The notes under the pieces are model-generated. The model was not told where the DNA came from and did not search any database. It saw only the letters and a program-made list of their open reading frames with translations. DNA of 33,716 bases, from assembly GCA_900322175.1 (NCBI GenBank), contig ONYZ01000049.1, forward strand, positions 1 through 33,716, given 5' to 3'. Source of the DNA: an uncultured Prevotella sp. (GTDB taxonomy: Bacteria > Bacteroidota > Bacteroidia > Bacteroidales > Bacteroidaceae). The first letter of the stretch is position 1. Every line of letters begins with the position of its first letter. Both the position numbers and the translations under genes were made by a program. Below are positions 19,429 to 27,172 of this stretch, piece by piece.

Positions 19429-20436
19429 TTATAGGCGGAAGCCGAAGAAGGCACGTATACGCCATTTGTTCTGATTAACAACTACTGCATCATCGTCAAA
19501 GATAGAGTTGCTCATTACAAGTGTACTTCCGGCAAAGTAGCGTGGCGAAAAGTTGTAGACTATCGCGGCGCGCTCATTGAAAATCATATTGTGACGTATG
19601 CGCTCAGCTTGTTTACGCTCGCCGTTCACCGTAAAATTGTTGCGATTGTACACCACAAAGGTGGGCAGCATAGAGAAGTGTATCAGCCATTTCCGGCCTA
19701 TTACCCAATTGTAGCCATATCCGCCACCGATACCTACATGGCCAATATATATACGAGTGTCGGGAGCATTCGGATTCTTGAGTTTCAGTGCTTCGGTAGT
19801 CTCGATACTGCCCCCTTGATAGCTGATGCCCACAAGCCACGACCCCGCCGATTTACGCTGTATGTAGCTTTGCGTAAACACAGCCGGATATGAGAAGCGC
19901 CGATGATTAAACGTGTAGTAGCCCGACATGTTCACTACCTTAAGTTTAATATCGCCACTCTCCAATTGTTGCCCCCCGTCGCTGCGGTCAATGTCGCCTG
20001 CCAGACTCTCTGAACGCTGATAACTGAAGTCTAAACTGAATTTACTACTGTAATAATTGAAGTTCAGTTCGTAGTCCTTATAGTGTCCAAATATCTTGGA
20101 TGGATTGATGGCTAAAGCACCTGAGACGCCTAAATACGAAGCCCCGATACTGACAGTCGTCTTATGACTGGTGCTAAGGTCGGCTTTCGAGTTTATACCG
20201 TTTATAGTTCCTTTTGCATGGAAATCATTACCCGTCTGATTAAGTCGGAGTCGCAGTGTAAGTTTCCCTTCCGGGCGAATCACGTAGTTTGTATCGTATG
20301 GGGTATGACTGTAGCGGGCTGCTAGCACGCTGTCAATCTGCGCCACCCTAGCCTGACTGCGGCTTTGTGCAGCGACATCGCTTATAATTGCAAGTAACGC
20401 AGCCGTCACCATCAATATCCTAGATGATCTGATCAT
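19429..20436 (-). CDS. DUF4421-like outer membrane beta-barrel protein
   Basis: 335 residues from the ATG at 20436, which follows a GAGGAG-type Shine-Dalgarno and gives a signal peptide (ILMVTAALLAIISDVAAQ). The open frame extends to 20475 but that would overlap the -7 box. Alternating hydrophobic/polar strands rich in Tyr and Gly (KDYELNFNYYSSKFSLDFSY; VGIGGGYGYNWVIG) and the terminal FFGFRL with a final hydrophobic residue are typical of outer membrane barrels. From memory this resembles DUF4421 proteins, whose function is unknown. Confidence 0.72.
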   Translation of the reverse strand: MIRSSRILMVTAALLAIISDVAAQSRSQARVAQIDSVLAARYSHTPYDTNYVIRPEGKLTLRLRLNQTGNDFHAKGTINGINSKADLSTSHKTTVSIGASYLGVSGALAINPSKIFGHYKDYELNFNYYSSKFSLDFSYQRSESLAGDIDRSDGGQQLESGDIKLKVVNMSGYYTFNHRRFSYPAVFTQSYIQRKSAGSWLVGISYQGGSIETTEALKLKNPNAPDTRIYIGHVGIGGGYGYNWVIGRKWLIHFSMLPTFVVYNRNNFTVNGERKQAERIRHNMIFNERAAIVYNFSPRYFAGSTLVMSNSIFDDDAVVVNQNKWRIRAFFGFRL

Positions 20437-20464
20437 ACTCCTCACGTATTGCACATTTTGAATG

Positions 20465-20472
20465 CAAATATA
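20465..20472 (-). promoter_or_regulatory. -7 box of the barrel protein gene
   Basis: The minus strand reads TATATTTG, 28 bases before the chosen ATG at 20436. Confidence 0.55.
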
Positions 20473-20530
20473 CATAATAATTTATAGAATGTAGAATAAT
20501 ACTCTATTTTTTTGTGTTTTTACGCTCAAA

Positions 20531-20577
20531 AAGATTTCCGCCTCTGCAAATCCTAGGATTGCAAAGGCGGAAATCTT
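20531..20577 (-). terminator. hairpin terminator of amtB
   Basis: Nineteen-base arms (20531-20549 and 20559-20577) with one mismatch; on the minus strand the stem is followed by TTT, giving TTTTT with the stem end. It lies 21 bases past the amtB stop. The core CCGCCTTTGCA is the same as in the hairpin at 19388. Confidence 0.8.
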
Positions 20578-20597
20578 CATATTGTCTTGGTTACTTA

Positions 20598-22010
20598 TTA
20601 GTTTGCCGTTTTTCCATTGGTAGGCTTTTTGTTTTTCTCTTTAATATGCTCTTCGTATTCGGCTAACTCGCGTTCACCGATGTGGGCGAGCCCATAGTGC
20701 TCGTCGTGCTGCGAAAAGTCGAGGCCCACTTTCTCACTATATGCTGATACACGCATAGGGATGAGATGATCGATAAGCTTGTAGCCCAGCCAGCTCATAG
20801 CAAACGTGTATGTGAAGACTATGACAATGGCAAGCAGATGATATAGGAATATAACAAATCCGTCCCATGTGCCGGCAATCAGTCCTTCCTGAATAAAGAT
20901 TCCTGTAAGTACGGTACCGAAGATACCACCTGTGCCGTGGGTAGGAAACACGTCTAGGGCATCATCTATGCTGCTGCGTGAGCGCCAATACACGGCGATG
21001 TTGCAGATAAGTGTGATGACAAAAGCAATAAAAATGCTCTGCCCCACTGTGACATAACCTGCCGATGGAGTGATGGCTACTAGTCCGACTACGCACCCCA
21101 CTGCTGCACCCATGGCTGATGGCTTACGACCGCGCAAACAGTCGAAGAATATCCACGTCATCATCGCTGTAGCCGAGGCTGTGTTAGTATTAAGGAATGC
21201 CTTGACAGCCACACCGTCGGCATGGAGCGATGAACCTGCATTGAAACCGAACCAGCCCAGCCATAGCATGGCAGCGCCAAGCAGTACAAACGGAATGTTG
21301 GCAGGTTCGCTTTTACGTGTTTCAGCCTTTCGCCTACCTAGGAAGATGGCACCTGCCAATGCTGCAACACCCGATGAGGCATGCACCACGATACCACCAG
21401 CAAAGTCGACTACGCCCCAGCGCAGGAACAATCCCTCGGGATGCCAAGTCATGTGTGCCAATGGACAGTAGATGACGAAGAAGAAGAACATCATGAAGAA
21501 CATATAGGCCGAGAAACGTACGCGCTCAGCAAACGAGCCTGTAATCAGTGATGGCGTAATAATGGCGAACTTCATCTGAAACAAAGCAAATAGGGCTAAT
21601 GGTATAGAGGCTCCACCCAAAATATTGCCTGCTGGCGTGGTATACACCTCGCCTCCGACACCATGGAACATCAGGAACGTGAACGGATTACCAATCACGC
21701 CACCGATATCGTCGCCGAAACATAGCGAGAAACCTACTACTACCCAGAGCACTGAGATAAGGCCCATGGCGATAAACGACTGTAGCATGGTAGAGATTAC
21801 ATTTTTTGCACCTACCATTCCACCATAGAAGAAAGACAAACCAGGAGTCATCATTAGCACGAAGATGGTAGCCGTTATCAGCCATGCCACATCGGCAGCT
21901 GAGATTACAGACCAGTCGCACTCAAACGAGGGCTCACCAACAAACACACCAGCGGCAGCAATCAATGTCATTGCCGTCATCAAAATTTTCCAACGTCTTT
22001 TTACTTTCAT
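20598..22010 (-). CDS. amtB: AmtB-type ammonium transporter
   Basis: 470 residues from ATG 22010; the longer frame to 22049 would run into the promoter. A signal peptide (MTAMTLIAAAGVFVGE) is followed by the Amt fold: MMTPGLSFFYGGMVGAKN, the pore His region DFAGGIVVHASSGVAALAG, and the second pore His in THGTGGIFGTVLTGIF. It conducts ammonium/ammonia across the inner membrane. No P-II regulator gene (glnK) is adjacent in this window, although amt and glnK are often paired. Confidence 0.93.
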   Translation of the reverse strand: MKVKRRWKILMTAMTLIAAAGVFVGEPSFECDWSVISAADVAWLITATIFVLMMTPGLSFFYGGMVGAKNVISTMLQSFIAMGLISVLWVVVGFSLCFGDDIGGVIGNPFTFLMFHGVGGEVYTTPAGNILGGASIPLALFALFQMKFAIITPSLITGSFAERVRFSAYMFFMMFFFFVIYCPLAHMTWHPEGLFLRWGVVDFAGGIVVHASSGVAALAGAIFLGRRKAETRKSEPANIPFVLLGAAMLWLGWFGFNAGSSLHADGVAVKAFLNTNTASATAMMTWIFFDCLRGRKPSAMGAAVGCVVGLVAITPSAGYVTVGQSIFIAFVITLICNIAVYWRSRSSIDDALDVFPTHGTGGIFGTVLTGIFIQEGLIAGTWDGFVIFLYHLLAIVIVFTYTFAMSWLGYKLIDHLIPMRVSAYSEKVGLDFSQHDEHYGLAHIGERELAEYEEHIKEKNKKPTNGKTAN

Positions 22011-22034
22011 AGTTGTTTGATTAAATTTTGCGTG

Positions 22035-22042
22035 CAAAGGTA
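22035..22042 (-). promoter_or_regulatory. -7 box of amtB
   Basis: The minus strand reads TACCTTTG, 24 bases before the amtB ATG. An imperfect palindrome (22052-22062 with 22069-22078, AGAAAGAAAAC / GTTTCTTTCT) overlaps the expected -33 region and may be an operator. Confidence 0.55.
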
Positions 22043-22104
22043 CAAACAAATAGAAAGAAAACCATAACGTTTCTTTCTTTTTGATTCTAAAATAATTCGC
22101 AAAC

Positions 22105-22190
22105 TAACAATCTGTAACAAAATAGCTCTCTATGGAAGTGTTGTTGTTCAAAATCGTTACGATTCTCTGCCATTTTGTTATAGATTGTCA
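22105..22190. promoter_or_regulatory. inverted-repeat element between amtB and the thioesterase gene
   Basis: Two 19-base arms (22105-22123 and 22172-22190) are inverted copies with 17 of 19 positions matching (core TAACAAAAT / ATTTTGTTA). Between them lies a 13-base perfect palindrome, AATCGTTACGATT (22152-22164). The region sits between divergent promoters, so regulator binding is plausible, but no known motif is recognised. Confidence 0.4.
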
Positions 22191-22272
22191 TTATTTTCTT
22201 TCTATATTATGTAAACTTTGGGTTAAGATACATATTTATTTCTATATTAGCTTGTAAATCAAATCTTTTTTG

Positions 22273-22280
22273 TATATTTG
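22273..22280 (+). promoter_or_regulatory. -7 box of the thioesterase gene
   Basis: TATATTTG matches TAnnTTTG and lies 21 bases upstream of ATG 22302, ruling out the earlier in-frame starts. Confidence 0.6.
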
Positions 22281-22301
22281 CATCCAGAAGAAAAGAATTA
22301 T

Positions 22302-22724
22302 ATGAATATTAAAGCATTACTAAATCAGACAGATCGCTTTGCAGCTAATGCAGGTTGCAGAATAGTGGAAGTTGACGAGCATCACGCTATAGCAGAGATG
22401 AACGTAACGGCAGAACATCTGAACGGCGGTCATGTGTGTCAGGGGGGAGCACTTTTCACTCTGGCCGATCTTGCCATAGCCGCATTAATGAACCAGAACG
22501 GTCAACTAACCTTTGGTATTTCAAACAACATCATGTTTGTGGCAAGCGCCAAAGAGGGCGACCATCTGCGTGCAGAAGCTACGTTTGTGTCCGATCATCA
22601 CAAAATACCATCGGTCGAGGTTCGTGTAACTAATCAAACTGGTATCCTGATTTGTCACGTAACTGGTATGGGATACCGCAAATCAATCCCTATCCAGCAA
22701 GACCATAAGAAAATAGAAAAATAA
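22302..22724 (+). CDS. PaaI-type hotdog-fold acyl-CoA thioesterase
   Basis: 140 residues. The motif NGGHVCQGGALFTLADLA is the conserved PaaI hotdog signature, with the acidic residue in the central helix that activates water for thioester cleavage. Substrate acyl-CoA is not identifiable. It starts 12 bases before the next gene's ATG region ends (preA starts at 22737, 12 bases after this stop), so the two are likely co-transcribed. Confidence 0.85.
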   Translation: MNIKALLNQTDRFAANAGCRIVEVDEHHAIAEMNVTAEHLNGGHVCQGGALFTLADLAIAALMNQNGQLTFGISNNIMFVASAKEGDHLRAEATFVSDHHKIPSVEVRVTNQTGILICHVTGMGYRKSIPIQQDHKKIEK

Positions 22725-22736
22725 AAAAATATAACT

Positions 22737-24188
22737 ATGAAACGAATAAATTTATATGAAGAGGCAAACCGATGCCTAATGTGCCAGGATGCTCCCTGTA
22801 CGACTGCATGTAAGACGGGTGACCCGGCAAGAGCTGTCAGAGCAATACGTTTTGATAACCACAAGTTATCTACACGATGGGTGGCTGAGTGTAGTGATGC
22901 CGACCTTGAGGCTGCTGAAAAAGCGTGCATACGCTATGATTGGCCCATCCGTCTGAAAGAGATGTTGCGCAGCATACACCCCGACGATGTGACAGCAGAG
23001 TATCCAAGTCTGGAGATTGATTTCTGCGGTATCCACTGCGAAAATCCATTCTTTCTGGCATCGTCGGCAGTATGTACTAATTATGAGATGGTGGCCCGTG
23101 CTTTTGATGCTGGATGGGCAGGCGTGTTCTATAAGACCATCTGCCTGCAGGAGATTAAGGAGGTGTCACCACGTTTCGACGCCGTACACAGTAACGGATT
23201 GCATGGTGATTTCTATGGTTTCAGAAACATGGAACAGCTTAGTGAAAATCCTGTTGAGATGGATTTTGATATACTGCATAGACTAAAACAGAATTATCCC
23301 ACCAAGGTGGTAATTGCCAGTATCATGGGACAGACCACGCATCAATGGGCCGATTTGGCCCGAATGGCCGAACAGGCTGGTTGTGATGCTGTTGAACTGA
23401 ATTTCTCGTGTCCGCAGATGCGAATGGCAGGTATGGGAAGCGATGTGGGACAGAACCCGGAACTAGTAGCTGAGTTCACCCACGTAGTAAAAGAGACAGT
23501 GAAGATCCCTGTAATCCCAAAGATGACGCCCAACATTACTCAGATATATCATCCTGCTATGGCGGCCCTCTTCGGTGGAGCTGATGCAATATCGGCAATC
23601 AATACCATAAAGTCTGTAACCATGGCCGAAGATGCTGAGGTGTCGGGACGACGCACCGTTTCTGGCTATTCTGGTCGTGCCGTTAAGCCAATAGCCCTGC
23701 GCTTTATACTCGAAATGTCAATGAACCACATGATGAAGGGCATTAATTTAAGCGGTATCGGTGGTATCGAGACCTGGCGAGATGCATTGGAATTTATACA
23801 GTTGGGTTGTCATAATGTGCAGGTTTGCACGGCTGTGATGCAGTATGGCTACCGAATCATCGACGACCTGATGCTGGGATTACAGCGTTATATGGCAAAG
23901 ACTGGTGTTAAACATCTAGACGAACTGGTGGGTTCGCAACTGTCGAAGTTTGCCCCGGCTAGCGAACTGGATCGTGAGTCGAAAGTCTATCCAAAGATTG
24001 ACCGTGAACGTTGTGTGGGTTGTGGGCGATGTGAATTATCATGTCGCGATGGTGGACATCAAGCCATATCCTTCGATTCAACTACCCGTCAGCCACATAT
24101 TATCGGTACAAAATGCGTGGGTTGTCATCTCTGCCGTATTGTTTGTCCTGCTGGCGCCATCGGTATTACAAAACGCGTTCGATTCTAG
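22737..24188 (+). CDS. preA: dihydropyrimidine/dihydroorotate dehydrogenase-like protein PreA with ferredoxin domain
   Basis: 483 residues. An N-terminal cysteine cluster (RCLMCQDAPCTTACKTGDPA) resembles the Fe-S segment normally in PreT or the N-terminus of eukaryotic DPD. The flavin barrel follows from about 95 (IDFCGIHCENPFFLASSAV; VELNFSCPQMRMAGMG; GIGGIETWRDALEF). The C-terminus carries two 4Fe-4S motifs, CVGCGRCELSC and CVGCHLCRIVC. PreA with PreT reduces uracil and thymine using NADH; no preT is in the window. Reaction is inferred from family; a related oxidoreductase role cannot be excluded. Confidence 0.85.
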   Translation: MKRINLYEEANRCLMCQDAPCTTACKTGDPARAVRAIRFDNHKLSTRWVAECSDADLEAAEKACIRYDWPIRLKEMLRSIHPDDVTAEYPSLEIDFCGIHCENPFFLASSAVCTNYEMVARAFDAGWAGVFYKTICLQEIKEVSPRFDAVHSNGLHGDFYGFRNMEQLSENPVEMDFDILHRLKQNYPTKVVIASIMGQTTHQWADLARMAEQAGCDAVELNFSCPQMRMAGMGSDVGQNPELVAEFTHVVKETVKIPVIPKMTPNITQIYHPAMAALFGGADAISAINTIKSVTMAEDAEVSGRRTVSGYSGRAVKPIALRFILEMSMNHMMKGINLSGIGGIETWRDALEFIQLGCHNVQVCTAVMQYGYRIIDDLMLGLQRYMAKTGVKHLDELVGSQLSKFAPASELDRESKVYPKIDRERCVGCGRCELSCRDGGHQAISFDSTTRQPHIIGTKCVGCHLCRIVCPAGAIGITKRVRF

Positions 24189-24208
24189 TCTTATAGAAAT
24201 ACTAGATA

Positions 24209-25042
24209 TTATATTTTTTCTCCGCAGTGTGAACAATAGCGGTCTGCTTTACGCACCTTTTCACCACAACGCGGACAGCGTCCATCCTTCGGCTTCTCTT
24301 TCGTCTCGTCAATAATGGTGGCGGTTACAATGCCTGTGGGTACGGCAATGATAGTATAACCCAGCAGCATAACAAATGCTGAGAGCAGACGTCCGACAGG
24401 TGTCACAGGCGTAATGTCGCCATATCCTACGGTAGTCATTGTCACGATGGCCCAATAGACAGAAGTGCCCAAGTCGGTGAATTTCGTTTCAGGATGTCCG
24501 CTTTCTACCATATACATCAGTGTACCCAGACATGTGACTAGAATCAGTACAAACATGAAATAGACCGATATCTTGTTGAGGCTCTTCCTGAGGGAGTACA
24601 TCAGGATATACCCCTCGTTGATAAGGGAGAATAGCTTGAAGATGCGGAAGATACGGATGAAGCGGAACGTACGGAGTATAAGCATATACCGTGCGTTGGG
24701 CAAGAAGTAGGAGAGGTAGGGGGGCAGTGTCGCCAAGAGGTCTATCACACCAAAGAAACTCAGCACATATTCTTTAGGACGTGGCGAGCAATAGATGCGT
24801 GCAATATACTCAATTGTAAAGAAGAAGGTGACAAGGTATTCTGCTATCTCCAGCACAAACTGAAAAGTATGGGCTAGCGACGGGATAGTCTCTATAAATG
24901 ATATGATAATACTGAGTAATATCATCAACATCAGGACGATATCAAAGGCACGTCCACGGGGAGTGTCTGACTCAAACAGAATTTTGTATAGCTCTTCTTT
25001 TTCAAACCACTTGGGTTTCTTCATTTCTTGACTACGATCCAT
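24209..25042 (-). CDS. Kv-type voltage-gated potassium channel with C-terminal zinc ribbon
   Basis: 277 residues from ATG 25042 (AAGGGA lies upstream; the frame up to 25096 would overlap the promoter). Six membrane segments: S4 has regularly spaced basic residues (LRTFRFIRIFRIFKL) and the pore has the potassium filter TVGYGD at 204-209. The tail has two CxxC pairs (CPRCGEK and CSHCGEK), a small zinc ribbon. Such channels pass potassium across the inner membrane and open on depolarisation. It converges on preA with only 20 bases between them. Confidence 0.9.
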   Translation of the reverse strand: MDRSQEMKKPKWFEKEELYKILFESDTPRGRAFDIVLMLMILLSIIISFIETIPSLAHTFQFVLEIAEYLVTFFFTIEYIARIYCSPRPKEYVLSFFGVIDLLATLPPYLSYFLPNARYMLILRTFRFIRIFRIFKLFSLINEGYILMYSLRKSLNKISVYFMFVLILVTCLGTLMYMVESGHPETKFTDLGTSVYWAIVTMTTVGYGDITPVTPVGRLLSAFVMLLGYTIIAVPTGIVTATIIDETKEKPKDGRCPRCGEKVRKADRYCSHCGEKI

Positions 25043-25077
25043 ATTCCCTTTATCAGTTTCATCATCTATTTTGCCTG

Positions 25078-25085
25078 CAAAGATA
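25078..25085 (-). promoter_or_regulatory. -7 box of the potassium channel gene
   Basis: The minus strand reads TATCTTTG, 35 bases before ATG 25042. Confidence 0.6.
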
Positions 25086-25127
25086 CAAAAAAGCAATTAA
25101 ATCCCAACCAATATAGATATATTTTTG

Positions 25128-25135
25128 TATCTTTG
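25128..25135 (+). promoter_or_regulatory. -7 box of the small secreted protein gene
   Basis: TATCTTTG on the plus strand, divergent from the channel promoter 43 bases away. It would give an unusually long leader of about 150 bases before ATG 25291; I see no strong structure in that leader. Confidence 0.5.
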
Positions 25136-25290
25136 TGTTTCCTTTTAGACTTTTCGCTTATTGAATCGGGCGGTTCGTTGAAACTAGACTATGGATGGTT
25201 AAACATTCATATCCTTTGTTACGTCAAAATAGCAGAAATACAAAAGATAAATATACATTTAAATAATAACATCTTAAAAAAGTATTAGGT

Positions 25291-25638
25291 ATGAAAAATA
25301 TTATCGTAACAATGGTTGCCATGATGGCAGTGACATTTAGTTTTGCAGAAACTAACAGTAACAAGGTTGACAGACGCTATGACGTGAGTTGCAACATGGA
25401 CCGTCTCTCAGAAGTACTCGCATTGGATGAGAATCAGTCAGACGCTGTAGAGAGCATTCACAACAACTTTAACACGGAACTGCAGTCATTAGCCTCTGTA
25501 AGAGGACCACTACAGAGACACCTGATACATCAGGCCGTAAGAAAGGATGCTCATCAGATGAAGCAGGTGCTTAACGAAAAGCAGTTTGCACTCTACATGC
25601 GTATCATGCTTAACACCCTTCGCAACAGACAACTATAA
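25291..25638 (+). CDS. small secreted protein, family not recognised
   Basis: 115 residues. A clear signal peptide (IIVTMVAMMAVTFSFAE) is followed by a mostly helical mature part with the segments LSEVLALDENQSDAVESIHN and HQMKQVLNEKQFALYMRIML. The pattern of a helical hairpin with L..EQ/NEKQ motifs recalls periplasmic Spy/CpxP-like proteins, but this is only a resemblance. Probably periplasmic; monocistronic between its own promoter and a strong terminator. Confidence 0.7.
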   Translation: MKNIIVTMVAMMAVTFSFAETNSNKVDRRYDVSCNMDRLSEVLALDENQSDAVESIHNNFNTELQSLASVRGPLQRHLIHQAVRKDAHQMKQVLNEKQFALYMRIMLNTLRNRQL

Positions 25639-25666
25639 CAATCTGCACCAACTTTATCTTATTGAG

Positions 25667-25707
25667 GCCGCCATGTAGATACGCCGACTAGGCTACTACA
25701 TGGCGGC
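25667..25707. terminator. bidirectional hairpin terminator
   Basis: Perfect 12-base GC-rich arms (GCCGCCATGTAG at 25667-25678 and its complement at 25696-25707) between two convergent genes. Confidence 0.75.
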
Positions 25708-25719
25708 TTAAAATATGTA

Positions 25720-26412
25720 TCAATCCTTCAGCGAGTAGGTGATGGTGGTTACTACGCGCAATTTCTTGATATAAGGTGTGTTTTGGTCGCGGTCTTCTAT
25801 TTCGAATTGCCCCTGTCCGGCTGTTTGTATCTGGCCCAGCTCGCTCTTGCTTGCTTCGGCAAACTGCTCGGCAGTCTTCTGGGCATTCTTGATTGCCTCA
25901 GCCATCATCTCTGGCTTCATCTGCTGGAATGATGCATATTCATACTGAGGGTCGCTGTTCTCGATGGCGACACCTTGTTTAAGCAGTTCTGCCTGCTTAA
26001 ATATGGCCTTGTTCACTTCTGTTACTTTATTTGTCGCTACAGTTATCGTGGTATTGACGATGTAGCGGAAGTTCTTTTGGTTGTCGCCCCATTCGCGTGC
26101 CTCCAGATCGCTGATAGATGGAGGATTAACCGTAATCTCTTTGGCTTCGAGACCATTCTGTCGCAAGAACTTTTTAATCTTGTCTGTCTGACTGTTTATG
26201 CTCTCATAAAGCAGAGGTAGATCGTTGCCAGTCACCTTAGTTCCAATGCTCCATGTTACCTTATCGGCTGGTACCTCACGCTCAGCCAGTCCCTTCACTG
26301 TTACCTTACGATCCTTATTGGCAAAGTTGTCGATGCCGCCTTTGATAAACACCCCCAACATTACAATGCCCACAGCTATCAGGGCGGATGCAATAATACG
26401 ATTCTCTTTCAT
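25720..26412 (-). CDS. SIMPL domain (DUF541) protein
   Basis: 230 residues. An N-terminal membrane anchor ([18 protein letters not shown]) is followed by the SIMPL domain, recognised from [20 protein letters not shown] and the repeated N(S/T)-rich helix-strand pattern, ending [10 protein letters not shown]. Likely periplasmic and membrane-tethered. SIMPL proteins have been linked to envelope stress and signalling, but no precise function is known. An imperfect -7 box, CATCTTTG, lies at 26444-26451 on the minus strand. Confidence 0.82.
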   Translation of the reverse strand: MKENRIIASALIAVGIVMLGVFIKGGIDNFANKDRKVTVKGLAEREVPADKVTWSIGTKVTGNDLPLLYESINSQTDKIKKFLRQNGLEAKEITVNPPSISDLEAREWGDNQKNFRYIVNTTITVATNKVTEVNKAIFKQAELLKQGVAIENSDPQYEYASFQQMKPEMMAEAIKNAQKTAEQFAEASKSELGQIQTAGQGQFEIEDRDQNTPYIKKLRVVTTITYSLKD

Positions 26413-26515
26413 ACGCTTCAGTGCTTTAAATTGTTTGACGCTGCAAAGATGAGAAATATTTTTTAATCTCGTATAGGAAAATCCCTAAAATATGTGAGGA
26501 TTTCCCATTTTTTTG

Positions 26516-26523
26516 TATCTTTG
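26516..26523 (+). promoter_or_regulatory. additional -7 box upstream of the intron
   Basis: TATCTTTG, plus strand, 71 bases before the stronger promoter at 26563-26594. No clear -33 TTTG partner. It could give a second transcript into the intron and operon. Confidence 0.4.
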
Positions 26524-26562
26524 AACTCTGTTCTAAGATACTCACGAAAATACTCAAAAACA

Positions 26563-26594
26563 TTTGGTATTTTCCTCGCTTATTCGTATCTTTG
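26563..26594 (+). promoter_or_regulatory. -33/-7 promoter of the TerB/TIR operon
   Basis: TTTG at 26563-26566 and TATCTTTG at 26587-26594 with a 20-base spacer: a full Bacteroidota promoter. The predicted start is about 26600. The intron's first base is 26606, so every transcript from here would begin with a few exon bases followed by the intron. Confidence 0.75.
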
Positions 26595-27172
26595 CAAGCA
26601 AAACTGTGTGTCACGATGATGAAATGACACTTGGAAGTGGCTCTTTCTGTGGAATCAGTCAGTAACTTCCGAAGAGATGGTAGTAGGCCTACCGCATTCG
26701 ATGTACAGGCATTGATTGCAAACCACTTTGTGCTGCTTTCGTGGAAACACGTTGGTAGTGAACGACAATTGAAAGCCTTCCGTAAGGTTGGCAAGGTGAG
26801 TGGCAAAGGAGACGAACGTAAGTGAACCGTCGATGAAGCATCGTTAGCAAAGTAAGCAGGTCACATCAGAACCAAGGGCTATTTTTTCTCTTGGGATAAC
26901 GACAGAGGAACCCTGTATTGCTGTCTGTTGGGTGTGCGGTGTATAGGCGGCGTGACCTTGTCACAGGCTCTTTGGAGGAACGTGAGAAGCAGGCATCAGA
27001 TGTGAAGCGAAAATACCAAGCCTTGACACGCGGAGGTAGAAAGTAGCGATGCTGGTGTTCTGTGGCGGACTGCTTCGTAGTAGTGCTGAAGCATCTGTAA
27101 TGGGTGTGGAGCGAAGGGGGCAGCGTACTTAGCCGATTTTAAAGTTCAACTTAAGTAATTAGGGATGAGACG

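Noticed and set aside
24184-24206. TCTAGT/ACTAGA hairpin between preA and the channel gene as terminator
   Set aside because: Six AT-rich base pairs with an 11-base loop are too weak to claim.
25028-25288. Plus-strand frame of 86 codons
   Set aside because: It covers the channel gene's 5' end and two divergent promoters, so it is probably a chance frame.
26631-26825. Small frame upstream of the maturase
   Set aside because: It lies in intron RNA domain I and has no protein-like features.
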